Source: Lacrimispora sphenoides JCM 1415 (GTDB lineage Bacteria > Bacillota > Clostridia > Lachnospirales > Lachnospiraceae). From it: DNA of 64,000 nt. The position numbers were made by a program, and so were the translations under genes. The notes beneath the pieces are model-generated. The model was not told where the DNA came from, searched no databases, and saw only the letters and a list, made by a program, of their open reading frames with translations. Below are positions 45,198 through 54,027 of this stretch, in pieces (position 1 is the stretch's first letter; each line of letters begins with the position of its first letter). Where the stretch lies: the NCBI RefSeq assembly GCF_900105615.1, contig NZ_LT630003.1, positions 248,001-312,000 on the forward strand, in the 5' to 3' direction.

Positions 45198-48188
45198 ATG
45201 GGAGATAGAATGACTCCAATGCCATTTGGGCAGTTAGTGGACTGGATCGTAAAAGAACAAGAAAAGAATGATACTGTTTTTGGTGTCTACAGACCTTATA
45301 AAGCAGACGAGAAAAACAACCGCAAAATATTCGGACGTAATTTGGAGACACCTATGGGACCGGCAGCCGGCCCTCATACCCAGCTTACACAGAATATTGT
45401 AGCTTCCTACTATGCCGGAAGCCGTTTCTTTGAATTAAAGACTGTCCAGATCTTAGACGGAGAAGATCTGCCTGTAAGCAAACCATGTATTAAGGCAGAT
45501 GACGAGTGCTATAACTGTGAGTGGTCTACAGAACTTTATGTTCCACAGGCTCAGGACGAATACATCAAGGCATGGATCCTGCTTCACATCATTGCCAAAG
45601 AATACGGCCTTGGAGCAATGGATGGCTTCCAGTTCAACATGAGCGTTGGATATGATCTGGAAGGAATTAAATCCCCGAAGGTGAACTCCTTTATCGATAA
45701 CATGAAGGATGCAAAAGATACAGAGATGTTTAAGGATTGCATAAAATATCTTTTCGATCATTTGGATCAGTTTAAGAACGTGACCAGAGAAGATATCGAG
45801 AGCATTCCTTCCGAAATCTGCAATTCCGTAACCCTTTCCACTCTTCACGGATGTCCTCCTCAGGAGATTCAGAGAATTGCTACTTACCTGATTGAGGAAA
45901 AGGGACTGAATACCTTCATTAAGTGCAACCCGACCCTTCTTGGATATGAATTTGCCAGAAAGACCATGGATGACATGGGATATGATTATGTATCATTCGG
46001 TGATTTCCACTTCCTTGATGACTTACAGTACGAGGATGCAATTCCCATGTTAAAGACCCTTATGGCTTTGGCTGGGAAAAAGAACTTGGAATTCGGTGTT
46101 AAGATTACCAATACCTTCCCGGTTGATGTAAAAAATAAAGAGCTTCCAAGCGAAGAGATGTATATGTCCGGAAAGTCTTTATATCCTCTTTCCATTACAC
46201 TGGCAGCCAGACTGGCAAAGGAATTTGACGGAAAGTTAAGAATTTCCTTCTCAGGCGGTGCAGATTACCACAACATCAATGCAATTGTAGATGCAGGAAT
46301 CTGGCCTGTAACCGTGGCAACCACTCTTTTAAAGCCAGGCGGCTATCAGAGACTTTACCAGATCGCAGAGAAGTTAGAAGGCGGACAGGTGGAGTTTACA
46401 AAAGTTGATCCGGAAAAGACTGCGAAACTGGCAGCAGATGCAGTTCATGATCCTCATCACAAAAAGGCAGTAAAACCACTTCCTATCAGGAAGATGCCTA
46501 AAAGCGTTCCCCTTATTGACTGTTATGTGGCTCCATGTAAGGAAGGCTGCCCCATTCATCAGGATATCACCACCTATTTACAGCTTTCCGGTGCAGGCAA
46601 ATATGAGGATGCGATGAAGGTAATCGCAGAGAAGAATCCGCTTCCATTCATAACAGGAACCATCTGTGCCCATAACTGTATGAGCAAGTGTAACAGGAAC
46701 TATTATGAAGATCCGGTAAATATCCGCGGAGTTAAGCTGGTCTGTGCAGAAGGCGGCTATGATGCCTTCATGAAGGAGATCAAAGCAGGTGAACTGAAGG
46801 GCAAAAAGACAGCAGTAGTAGGCGGCGGCCCGGCTGGCCTTGCAGCAGCTTATTTCCTGACAAAGAACGGAATGCCTGCAACCATCTTTGAAAAGAGCGG
46901 CAGCTTAGGAGGCGTGGTAAAACATGTGATCCCTGGATTCCGTATTCCGGATGAGGCGATTGATAAGGATGCAGCTCTGTCTCTGGCATATGGTGCTGAA
47001 GTTAGATTCAATGCTGAAGTGACAGATTTAGAAGCCTTAAAGAAGGAAGGATTCGATTATATTATCCTTGCAACAGGCGCGTCAAAACCAGGCGTGTTAA
47101 AGCTTGAAGCAGGAGAGACCATAAATGCTTTAGATTTCCTGGCTCAGTTTAAGGAGACCGACGGAAAACTAAACATCGGTAAAAATGTAGTAGTCATCGG
47201 CGGCGGCAATACTGCCATGGATACAGCCAGAGCGGTAAAGAGAACAGAAGGCGTGGAACACTCCTACCTTGTTTACCGCAGAACCAAGCGCTATATGCCT
47301 GCAGATGAGGAAGAATTAGAGATGGCACTGGAAGACGGCGTGGAATTCAAGGAACTGCTGTCTCCGGTAGAGCTTAAAAACGGTAAACTCCTTTGCAAAG
47401 TGATGAAGCTTGGTGATACCGATGCTACCGGCAGAAGAGGTATTGTAGAAACAGAAGAAACTGTAGAGATTCCTGCAGATACAGTGATTGCAGCAGTAGG
47501 CGAGCAGGTTCCCACTGAATTCTATGAATCAAACGGCATTAACGTAAGCAACCGCGGCAAAGTCCTTGTAAACGAGGAAACGTTAGAAACCAGCGCTGCA
47601 GGCGTTTATGTGGTAGGCGACGGACTCTTTGGACCGGCTACAGTAGTAGAGGCTATGAGAGATGCACGTGTGGCTGCAGAAGCTATTTTAGGCAAGAAAG
47701 CTGCGGTGGACTTTGATGACACCGTAGATAACTTAGATAAGATTTATGACAAGCGCGGTATCCTTGAAGGAACAAAGGATTATAAGGTAGAAGATGCAAG
47801 ATGCCTTGGCTGCTCCAACGTTTGCGAAAACTGTGCTGAGGTCTGTCCAAACCGTGCAAACCTTGCGCTGAATATTCCAGGCCTGTCCATGCACCAGATT
47901 GTCCATGTGGACTATATGTGCAATGAGTGCGGAAACTGTAAGAGCTTCTGTCCATATGACAGTGCTCCTTACCTGGATAAGTTTACCTTATTCGCCAATG
48001 AAGCTGACATGGAAAACAGCAAAAATGAGGGCTTTGTTGTATTAGATAAAGAAGCAGCAGCCTGCAAAGTACGTTACCTTGGCAATATTCTCAATTGGAA
48101 AGCCGGTGAAAAGGACAGCGTGATTCCGGAAGGACTTAGAAAAGTTATGGAAACTGTCTGCAGTGACTATGACTATATCTTAGGATAA
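45198..48188 (+). CDS. ygfK: YgfK, multidomain flavin/Fe-S reductase (annotated selenate reductase subunit)
   Basis: A 996-residue fusion. Residues about 1-410 form a dihydroorotate/dihydropyrimidine-dehydrogenase-like TIM barrel (LETPMGPAAGPHTQLTQNI, TLSTLHGCPPQEI). Residues about 440-840 are a glutamate-synthase-small-subunit-type module. It has Fe-S cysteines (CKEGCPIHQD, CAHNCMSKC), an FAD site (VVGGGPAGLAAAYF near 541) and an NAD(P) site (VIGGGNTAMDTARA near 667). The C-terminus holds two [4Fe-4S] ferredoxin motifs (CLGCSNVCENCAEVC and CNECGNCKSFC). The layout equals a dihydropyrimidine dehydrogenase in one chain, consistent with reducing a purine-derived ring. The selenate reductase name is historical; ring reduction in urate catabolism fits better. 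Confidence 0.93.
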   Translation: MGDRMTPMPFGQLVDWIVKEQEKNDTVFGVYRPYKADEKNNRKIFGRNLETPMGPAAGPHTQLTQNIVASYYAGSRFFELKTVQILDGEDLPVSKPCIKADDECYNCEWSTELYVPQAQDEYIKAWILLHIIAKEYGLGAMDGFQFNMSVGYDLEGIKSPKVNSFIDNMKDAKDTEMFKDCIKYLFDHLDQFKNVTREDIESIPSEICNSVTLSTLHGCPPQEIQRIATYLIEEKGLNTFIKCNPTLLGYEFARKTMDDMGYDYVSFGDFHFLDDLQYEDAIPMLKTLMALAGKKNLEFGVKITNTFPVDVKNKELPSEEMYMSGKSLYPLSITLAARLAKEFDGKLRISFSGGADYHNINAIVDAGIWPVTVATTLLKPGGYQRLYQIAEKLEGGQVEFTKVDPEKTAKLAADAVHDPHHKKAVKPLPIRKMPKSVPLIDCYVAPCKEGCPIHQDITTYLQLSGAGKYEDAMKVIAEKNPLPFITGTICAHNCMSKCNRNYYEDPVNIRGVKLVCAEGGYDAFMKEIKAGELKGKKTAVVGGGPAGLAAAYFLTKNGMPATIFEKSGSLGGVVKHVIPGFRIPDEAIDKDAALSLAYGAEVRFNAEVTDLEALKKEGFDYIILATGASKPGVLKLEAGETINALDFLAQFKETDGKLNIGKNVVVIGGGNTAMDTARAVKRTEGVEHSYLVYRRTKRYMPADEEELEMALEDGVEFKELLSPVELKNGKLLCKVMKLGDTDATGRRGIVETEETVEIPADTVIAAVGEQVPTEFYESNGINVSNRGKVLVNEETLETSAAGVYVVGDGLFGPATVVEAMRDARVAAEAILGKKAAVDFDDTVDNLDKIYDKRGILEGTKDYKVEDARCLGCSNVCENCAEVCPNRANLALNIPGLSMHQIVHVDYMCNECGNCKSFCPYDSAPYLDKFTLFANEADMENSKNEGFVVLDKEAAACKVRYLGNILNWKAGEKDSVIPEGLRKVMETVCSDYDYILG

Positions 48189-48222
48189 AAAAAGTCCCGA
48201 AAGAAGCAAAAAGAATAAGTAG

Positions 48223-48307
48223 TTGTATTGGTAATGAATCGGCGCAGTCGGAGAATGAGTTTCTCCCTGCGCCTTTCAAGCTTTGAAAATGACTGCAGCC
48301 AATACAA
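48223..48307 (+). ncRNA. Branched structured RNA between ygfK and hyuA
   Basis: Closing helix TTGTATTGG (48223-48231) / CCAATACAA (48299-48307). Inside are hairpin GGCGCAG+GGAGAA (48241-48255) / TTCTCC+CTGCGCC (48261-48273) and the abutting hairpin TTTCAA-GCT-TTGAAA (48274-48288). A further GGCC..GGCC stem lies at 48321-48336, before the hyuA ribosome site. It lies 62 nt before hyuA. I do not recognise the class; the structure is read directly and a regulatory role is inferred. Confidence 0.55.
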
Positions 48308-48368
48308 AAAATGAAAAGCAGGCCAAAAGAATGGCCGATACAGCTGAAAGAAAGGATGTAGATATTTT

Positions 48369-49754
48369 ATGAAGACGCTATTAAAGGGTGGAACTGTAGT
48401 ATCAGGAAGCGGCATAATCCAGGCGGATGTCCTTATGGATGAGGGAAAGATCCAGGCAGTGGAAGCAGGAATCCAGGCTGAAGAAGCGGAGGTTATTGAT
48501 GTGACGGGAAAGCTTTTGTTCCCGGGCTTCATCGATGCACATACGCATTTTGATCTTCATGTGGCAGGTACCGTTACAGCAGATAATTTTGAAACGGGAA
48601 CAAAGGCCGCTTTGTCAGGCGGAACTACGATGATCATTGATTTTGCCACCCAGTATCAGGGAGAGACCCTGGAAAAGGCGCTGGAAAACTGGCATAAAAA
48701 AGCAGATGGAAACGCATCCTGTGATTATGGTTTTCACCTGGCGATCTCCGACTGGAATCCTTCTATCAGCAAGGAACTGGAAGAAATTGTTGCAGGCGGC
48801 GTAACCTCCTTTAAGCTATACATGACTTATGATGAGATGTACTTAAATGATAAGAAAATATATCAGGTACTGAAGCGGCTGAAGGAAGTCGGCGGAATTG
48901 CCGGTATCCATTGTGAAAATATGGGACTCATAGAAGCACTGGTGGAAGAAGAGAAAGCAAAAGGCAATTTGTCCGTCAGCTCCCATAAAAAAACCAGACC
49001 GGCTGCAGTAGAGGCAGAAGCCATTGGCAGACTGTTAAAAATCGCAGGCCTTGCAGATGCTCCGGTGATCATCGTCCACCTAAGTTCCGGTGAAGGTTAT
49101 CAGGAAGTAAAGTATGCAAGGGAAAGGGGCCAGGAGATTTATCTGGAGACTTGTCCCCAGTACCTGCTTCTTGATGAGAGCGTTTATGACCTTCCCGGCT
49201 TTGAGGGAAGCAAGTATGTGATTTCTCCTACGATTAAGAAGGAAAAGGACAGCACCAGACTGTGGAATGCCCTTCTTAAGAATCATATCCAGACCATTGC
49301 AACAGATCACTGCAGCTTCACCACCAGCCAGAAGGCGGCGGGAAAAGAAGATTTTACAAAGATTCCAAACGGAATGCCGGGAGTGGAATCCCGTCCTGTC
49401 CTCATCTACAGCTTCGGTGTGCTGGAGCATAACTTAAAACTGGAGCAGATGTGCAGTGTGCTGTCAGAGAATCCGGCTAAGCTTTACGGTGTTTATCCCC
49501 AGAAAGGAGCCATTGCTCCCGGAAGCGATGGGGATATCGTCGTGTGGGATCCGGATGTCCAGTGGACGATGTCTGTAGAAAACCAGGTGGCAAATGTAGA
49601 TTATTGTCCTTTTGAAGGAACCTCTGTCAAGGGAAAAGCTGAGCTTGTATTCTTAAATGGCCGCCTGGCTGCAAAAGACGGTCAGGTCGTATTGGAGAAA
49701 ACCGGTTCTTATGTCCCCAGAAAGAGACGTATGGAGCTGTATGAATGGGATTAA
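48369..49754 (+). CDS. hyuA: Dihydropyrimidinase/hydantoinase family hydrolase
   Basis: A 461-residue cyclic-amide hydrolase of the dihydropyrimidinase/D-hydantoinase type. Metal motifs are GFIDAHTHFDLHV (about residues 54-66), a carboxylated-lysine segment GVTSFKLYMTYDEM near 145, GIHCEN near 178, IVHLSSGEG near 236 and ATDHCSF near 312. In the purine cluster it likely opens a reduced ring after YgfK. It starts behind AAAGGA and overlaps yqeC by 10 bp, tying hydantoinase expression to cofactor selenation genes. hyuA is used as in the urate cluster literature; dht or hydA are synonyms. Confidence 0.92.
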   Translation: MKTLLKGGTVVSGSGIIQADVLMDEGKIQAVEAGIQAEEAEVIDVTGKLLFPGFIDAHTHFDLHVAGTVTADNFETGTKAALSGGTTMIIDFATQYQGETLEKALENWHKKADGNASCDYGFHLAISDWNPSISKELEEIVAGGVTSFKLYMTYDEMYLNDKKIYQVLKRLKEVGGIAGIHCENMGLIEALVEEEKAKGNLSVSSHKKTRPAAVEAEAIGRLLKIAGLADAPVIIVHLSSGEGYQEVKYARERGQEIYLETCPQYLLLDESVYDLPGFEGSKYVISPTIKKEKDSTRLWNALLKNHIQTIATDHCSFTTSQKAAGKEDFTKIPNGMPGVESRPVLIYSFGVLEHNLKLEQMCSVLSENPAKLYGVYPQKGAIAPGSDGDIVVWDPDVQWTMSVENQVANVDYCPFEGTSVKGKAELVFLNGRLAAKDGQVVLEKTGSYVPRKRRMELYEWD

Positions 49755-50542
49755 AGAAAGTCTATACCTTAAATGCCTGTGGAGAAAAGACGGCCGTGGT
49801 AAGAAGAGATTCCCTGTGGGAAGCCCTGGGATTTCCTCTTAAGGATCATATGGTCATTTGCTTAACCGGCGGAGGCGGTAAGACGACCACCATGTTTTCC
49901 CTGGCCGATGAACTGGCGGCCAGGGGAAAACGGGTGATAGTCACCACCAGTACCCATATCTTCTATCCTGAGGACCGGGAAGTAGTGCTGGCGGACCGGG
50001 CTGAAACCGTAAAAGATTACTTAAAAGACAGGAAAGAGTGGCATTCCGGCCATACAGGCCAGGTTCTGGTAACAGGGCAGACTGCACTTCATGGAAAATT
50101 AAAAGGCATGGATCTCCTGGAAATGGAGCAGCTTTCAGGCCTTTCCGATGTGCTTCTTGTAGAGGCAGACGGTGCAAAACGTCTGCCTCTGAAGATCCCA
50201 AGGGAAGGGGAACCTGTTCTTTTAAAAGGCACCCATGGGGTGATTGGCTGCGCCGGTCTGGATGCCATTGGTAGCCCATGGGTAGAAACTTGCTTCCGGT
50301 GGGAACTTGCGGAGTCCGTATTTGGCTGGAAGACGGAAAAAGAGCTTATTACGCAGTCCCAGGCAGCCAGAATACTTGTAAGCAGCCAGGGAACCAGAAA
50401 GGGAGCGGAATCCATGGAATACCGGATTTTGTTAAATAAAGCTGATAATGAATACAGGCTGTCCGATGGGATCCGTGTCATGGAGTGCATGGGAGAAGAA
50501 TGGGCCGGCCGCTGTGTGATGACCAGTTTCCATACATCGTAG
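49745..50542 (+). CDS. yqeC: YqeC, selenium-dependent hydroxylase accessory protein
   Basis: A 265-residue putative P-loop NTPase with the Walker A loop in CLTGGGGKTTTMFSLADEL (about residues 38-56) and a DVLLVEADGAKRLPLK segment near 134 resembling SIMIBI/MeaB-like GTPases. The family is found only with selenium-dependent molybdenum hydroxylases and is presumed to help make or insert the selenated cofactor. It is translationally coupled to hyuA (10-bp overlap) and 12 bp before the ModE-like gene. Mechanism is not known. The start chosen gives MGLKKVYTLNA; the alternative later Met would cut off little. Confidence 0.9.
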   Translation: MGLKKVYTLNACGEKTAVVRRDSLWEALGFPLKDHMVICLTGGGGKTTTMFSLADELAARGKRVIVTTSTHIFYPEDREVVLADRAETVKDYLKDRKEWHSGHTGQVLVTGQTALHGKLKGMDLLEMEQLSGLSDVLLVEADGAKRLPLKIPREGEPVLLKGTHGVIGCAGLDAIGSPWVETCFRWELAESVFGWKTEKELITQSQAARILVSSQGTRKGAESMEYRILLNKADNEYRLSDGIRVMECMGEEWAGRCVMTSFHTS

Positions 50543-50554
50543 AAAAGGATTGAA

Positions 50555-50914
50555 ATGGAAGAAATAAAAAAAGAGGAAAGAACGCTTAAGTATCATTTAA
50601 AACTCCGCGTTTACTATGAAGAGCGCAACTTCGGTCCTGGAGTGGCAGCTTTAATGAAGCTTGTAAGGGAGAGGGGGTCCCTTTCGGCTGCCTGCCAGGA
50701 ACTGCATATGGCATATTCGAAAGCGTGGAAGATTATTAACAAAGCAGAAGAGGATCTGGGACTTTCATTGATGGAAGGAAGAAGAGGTGGGGAAAATGGG
50801 GGAACCACCGTTTTAACCGAAGAGGGTGAAAAATTCTTAAACCAGTATCTGGCTTTTGCTGAGGAAGCAGAAGCTGCAGTGGAAGAATTATTTTACAAAT
50901 ATTTTCCCGGATGA
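50555..50914 (+). CDS. ModE N-terminal-domain-like winged-helix regulator
   Basis: A 119-residue DNA-binding protein matching the ModE N-terminal winged helix (FGPGVAALMKLVRERGSLSAA, MAYSKAWKIINKAEEDLG, GGTTVLTEEGEKFL). It lacks the C-terminal molybdate-binding TOBE domains of full ModE, so molybdate sensing, if any, must be indirect. It sits between yqeC and the molybdopterin genes, a natural place for a local regulator of cofactor synthesis. The ribosome site AAAGGA lies upstream. The C-terminal 30 residues (QYLAFAEEAEAAVEELFYKY) probably form a dimerising helix. Confidence 0.88.
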   Translation: MEEIKKEERTLKYHLKLRVYYEERNFGPGVAALMKLVRERGSLSAACQELHMAYSKAWKIINKAEEDLGLSLMEGRRGGENGGTTVLTEEGEKFLNQYLAFAEEAEAAVEELFYKYFPG

Positions 50915-50974
50915 TATAATGAACGGATATGAAAAATTTCTGCAAAGATGGATATTCTTACTTGAGAATAACAT

Positions 50975-51024
50975 TAATTTTCTAAGCACAGCCGTGCTGC
51001 GCCTGCGCTAATAAGTAAATTATG
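50975..51024 (+). repeat. Intergenic element copy 2, before the MPT-binding gene
   Basis: Starts with the same TAATTTTCTAAG (50975-50986) as the 41485 copy, has an inner stem CAGC..GCTG (50989-50999), and ends with AAATTATGCC shared with the first copy. Only the outer six bases of the arms still pair here. It occupies most of the gap between the ModE-like gene and the MPT-binding protein gene. Confidence 0.55.
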
Positions 51025-51047
51025 CCAAGAACGAAAGGAGAGGGAAA

Positions 51048-52082
51048 ATGAAGGAAATCAAGACAGTAGATGCGGTAGGACAGGTTCTCTGCCATGATAT
51101 GACTCAGATCATACCGGGAGTAATAAAAGATGCAAGATTCAGAAAAGGACATGTGGTGACAGAGGAGGATATTCCGGTGCTGCTGTCTATGGGAAAAGAA
51201 CATATTTATGTTTGGGAAAAGGATGATTCCCTTTACCATGAAAATGAAGCTGCTGAAATCCTGTGCAGCCTTTGCCTGGGTGACCATATGGACCGCAGTG
51301 AGGTAAAGGAAGGTAAAATTGAATTGAAATCAACCGTCCGGGGCTTATTAAAGATAGATACCGGACTTTTAGATAAAATAAACAGCTTAGGGAATATGAT
51401 GATCGCTTCCAGACATCCTAACACTCCCGTGGAGCCTGGGGACAAGCTGTGCGGGACAAGGATCATTCCCCTTGTCATTGAAAAGGAAAAGATGGAAGAG
51501 GCCAGAGAAGTTTGCGCGGGTAAAAAGATCTTTGCCGTGCTGCCCTACCTGGATAAAAAGGTGGGAATCGTAACCACAGGAAGCGAAGTATACCATGGCA
51601 GAATAAAGGATTCCTTTGGACCTGTATTAAAAGCAAAGGTGGAAGAACTGGGCGGCCAGATTCTTGGCCAGACAATCACAGATGATAAGCCGGAGCATAC
51701 CACGGATGCGATTCTTGACCTTATCCGTCAGGGGGCTGACATGGTGCTTGTCAGCGGAGGCATGAGCGTTGACCCGGATGACAAGACTCCGCTTGCTATC
51801 CGTAATACAGGTGCAGAGGTGATATCCTACGGCGCTCCGGTGCTTCCGGGAGCCATGTTCTTACTTTCCTACTACAGGCAGGATGGGAAAAATATTCCCA
51901 TAGCCGGACTTCCCGGATGTGTCATGTATTCTAAGAGGACTGTATTTGATCTGGTGCTCCCAAGGCTTATGGCGGACGATCCGGTAACAAAGGAAGACCT
52001 TGATAAGCTGGGAAAAGGAGGGCTCTGTCTCTCCTGCGACGTATGCTATTATCCAAACTGCGGCTTCGGAAAGGGCTGGTAA
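51048..52082 (+). CDS. Molybdopterin-binding protein (MoeA/CinA-like) with Cys-rich tail
   Basis: A 344-residue protein. The N-terminal half resembles MoeA domains and the C-terminal half has a MoCF/MogA-like molybdopterin-binding domain ([54 protein letters not shown]). The tail ends [18 protein letters not shown], adding four cysteines in a C-x2-C-x2-C-x4-C-like spacing that MoeA itself lacks. It may replace MoeA for molybdate insertion into the hydroxylase cofactor, with the cysteines binding metal, sulfur or selenium; that last part is inference. It starts behind AAAGGAGAGGG and is followed 31 bp later by moaC. Confidence 0.85.
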   Translation: MKEIKTVDAVGQVLCHDMTQIIPGVIKDARFRKGHVVTEEDIPVLLSMGKEHIYVWEKDDSLYHENEAAEILCSLCLGDHMDRSEVKEGKIELKSTVRGLLKIDTGLLDKINSLGNMMIASRHPNTPVEPGDKLCGTRIIPLVIEKEKMEEAREVCAGKKIFAVLPYLDKKVGIVTTGSEVYHGRIKDSFGPVLKAKVEELGGQILGQTITDDKPEHTTDAILDLIRQGADMVLVSGGMSVDPDDKTPLAIRNTGAEVISYGAPVLPGAMFLLSYYRQDGKNIPIAGLPGCVMYSKRTVFDLVLPRLMADDPVTKEDLDKLGKGGLCLSCDVCYYPNCGFGKGW

Positions 52083-52113
52083 AGCACTACAGAAGGAAAG
52101 GTTGAACGAAAAT

Positions 52114-52614
52114 ATGAATGGACTGACACATTTTGATGAACAGGGAAATGCCCGCATGGTAGATGTTGGAGAAAAGTCGGAGACAGACCGGATTGCCGTT
52201 GCCCATGGGTTTATTACGGTCAATCATGAGGTTTTTGAAGCCATTTCCCTTGGTACCGCGAAAAAGGGCGATGTTCTGGGAGTGGCCAGGGTGGCTGGTA
52301 TCATGGGAGCGAAAAGAACTTCTGAACTGATCCCTTTGTGTCATGGACTGATGCTAACAAAATGCGCGGTGGATTTTGTACTTCATGAGGAACGGCTTTC
52401 TGTAGAGGCGGTTTGTACGGTGAAAACCCAGGGAAAGACGGGCGTGGAGATGGAAGCTCTGACAGGGGTGAACATAGCACTGCTCACCATATATGACATG
52501 TGTAAAGCCATGGACCGGGGGATGGTGATCAGTGATATCTGCCTTTTGAAAAAGGCTGGCGGGAAAAGCGGACTTTATGAAAAGGACTCAGGCGGCAGGG
52601 GGAGCGGATTATGA
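52114..52614 (+). CDS. moaC: Cyclic pyranopterin monophosphate synthase
   Basis: Converts the MoaA product to cyclic pyranopterin monophosphate, the first stable molybdopterin intermediate. The 166-residue product has the complete family pattern: [17 protein letters not shown] at the start, [16 protein letters not shown] near 76 and [22 protein letters not shown] near 111. ATG 52114 is preceded by AAGGAAAGG; longer upstream reading runs into the previous gene and is not used. The stop overlaps the moaA start (ATGA). A short Gly/Ser-rich tail follows the last helix. Confidence 0.96.
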   Translation: MNGLTHFDEQGNARMVDVGEKSETDRIAVAHGFITVNHEVFEAISLGTAKKGDVLGVARVAGIMGAKRTSELIPLCHGLMLTKCAVDFVLHEERLSVEAVCTVKTQGKTGVEMEALTGVNIALLTIYDMCKAMDRGMVISDICLLKKAGGKSGLYEKDSGGRGSGL

Positions 52615-53579
52615 AAGACAGCTGCAACAGAACCATTGATTATATCCGGATATCCGTTACAGACCGGTGCAATTTAAGGTGTCTCTACTGCATGCCGGAG
52701 GAGGGGATAGCCCCTCTTCGTCATGAGGACATCCTCACGTATCAGGAAATCGTGAGAATCTGTGAGGCCGGCGCCCGCCTTGGAATCCATAAGGTAAAAG
52801 TAACCGGCGGGGAGCCTTTGGTGAGAAAGGGCATAGAGGTCCTGATCAAAGAATTGGCGGAAATCCCGGGAATTGAAGATGTGACCATGACAACCAATGG
52901 CTGCCTGTTAAAGGAAAAGTCAGAAGAGCTGAAAGCTGCGGGCTTATCAAGCGTCAATGTAAGCCTGGATACTCTGGATCCCCGGCGGTTTGCCAGGATC
53001 ACAAGAAGAGACTGCTTTGAATCCGTTATGGAAGGAATCGACAGCGCATTGGCAGCGGGGCTCAAGGTAAAAATAAACTGTGCGGTCATGGAGGACTTAA
53101 CAAAGGAAGAGGTACTGGCCTTTGCCCGTTTTTCCATGGAACGCAGGATCCCGGTCCGTTTTATCGAAATGATGCCCATTGGTCAGGGAAAAAATTATAA
53201 AGCACTGGAAAATGATGACTTGGCAGGGATTCTGTCAGAGGCATTTGGAGAGCTTAAGGAAAGCCGTAAGGTGAAAGGCAACGGTCCTGCCGTTTATTAT
53301 ACATGGGGAGATGAAACCGGTTTTATCGGCTTTATCAGTGCCGTCAGTCACAAATTCTGCCATAACTGCAACCGGGTCAGGCTGACATCTGACGGATTTT
53401 TAAAGCTTTGCCTGGACAGTCCCGCAGGAGTGGATTTAAAAGGGCCTTTGCGGGAAGGAATTTCTGATGACGGTCTTTTCGATTTGATGAATGAGAGTAT
53501 CCGTAACAAACCGGAGAGCCATCATTTTGAAGAAGGCCAGGGAGAAGCAGGCCTGAACATGAACCAGATAGGAGGATAA
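52611..53579 (+). CDS. moaA: GTP 3',8-cyclase
   Basis: A radical SAM enzyme opening molybdopterin synthesis from GTP. The 322-residue product has the N-terminal [4Fe-4S] motif [13 protein letters not shown] (about residues 23-35) and the GGEP SAM motif. The C-terminal second cluster cysteines lie in [14 protein letters not shown] and LCLDSPAG (about 250-285). It overlaps moaC by four bases and is followed four bases later by the MOSC gene. Completeness of the catalytic residues is good. MoaD and MoaE are not in the window, so the next pathway step must be encoded elsewhere. Confidence 0.97.
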   Translation: MKDSCNRTIDYIRISVTDRCNLRCLYCMPEEGIAPLRHEDILTYQEIVRICEAGARLGIHKVKVTGGEPLVRKGIEVLIKELAEIPGIEDVTMTTNGCLLKEKSEELKAAGLSSVNVSLDTLDPRRFARITRRDCFESVMEGIDSALAAGLKVKINCAVMEDLTKEEVLAFARFSMERRIPVRFIEMMPIGQGKNYKALENDDLAGILSEAFGELKESRKVKGNGPAVYYTWGDETGFIGFISAVSHKFCHNCNRVRLTSDGFLKLCLDSPAGVDLKGPLREGISDDGLFDLMNESIRNKPESHHFEEGQGEAGLNMNQIGG

Positions 53580-53583
53580 GCAG

Positions 53584-54027
53584 ATGGGAAAGGTAATGGC
53601 TGTCTGTATCAGTGAAAAAAAGGGAACCCAGAAAACCAGAGTGGATGAAGGGCATTTTATAGAAGAATTCGGGATAGAAGGGGATGCACATGCAGGCAAA
53701 TGGCATAGGCAGGTAAGCCTGTTATCCTTTGATACCATAGAGGACTTTAAGGCAAGAGGCGCAGAGATCGGAAACGGAGCCTTTGGGGAAAATGTCATTG
53801 TACAGGGAATTGACCTCATTCATCTTCCTGTCGGCACCAGGTTAACGTGCGGGGATATCCTTTTGGAGGTGACACAGATAGGAAAGGAATGTCACAGCCA
53901 CTGTGAGATATACAAGAAAATGGGAGAATGCATCATGCCGACAAACGGAATCTTTACAAGGGTTCTCCATGGAGGATTCATGAAGGAAGGGGATGAAATC
54001 ACAGTATGTACCGAGCTGGAATCGTAA
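53584..54027 (+). CDS. MOSC domain protein
   Basis: A 147-residue single-domain MOSC protein (molybdenum cofactor sulfurase C-terminal family). It shows the family's GIEGDAHAGKWHRQVSLLS near residue 31, GAFGENVIVQG near 63 and the cysteine region IGKECHSHCEIYKKMGECIM near 99, which carries the conserved Cys that can hold a transferable sulfur. MOSC proteins bind Moco and deliver sulfur; in this selenium-linked operon a role in selenium or sulfur transfer to the hydroxylase cofactor is possible. It overlaps mogA by 22 bp. Short MOSC-only forms are frequent in molybdenum loci. Confidence 0.92.
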   Translation: MGKVMAVCISEKKGTQKTRVDEGHFIEEFGIEGDAHAGKWHRQVSLLSFDTIEDFKARGAEIGNGAFGENVIVQGIDLIHLPVGTRLTCGDILLEVTQIGKECHSHCEIYKKMGECIMPTNGIFTRVLHGGFMKEGDEITVCTELES

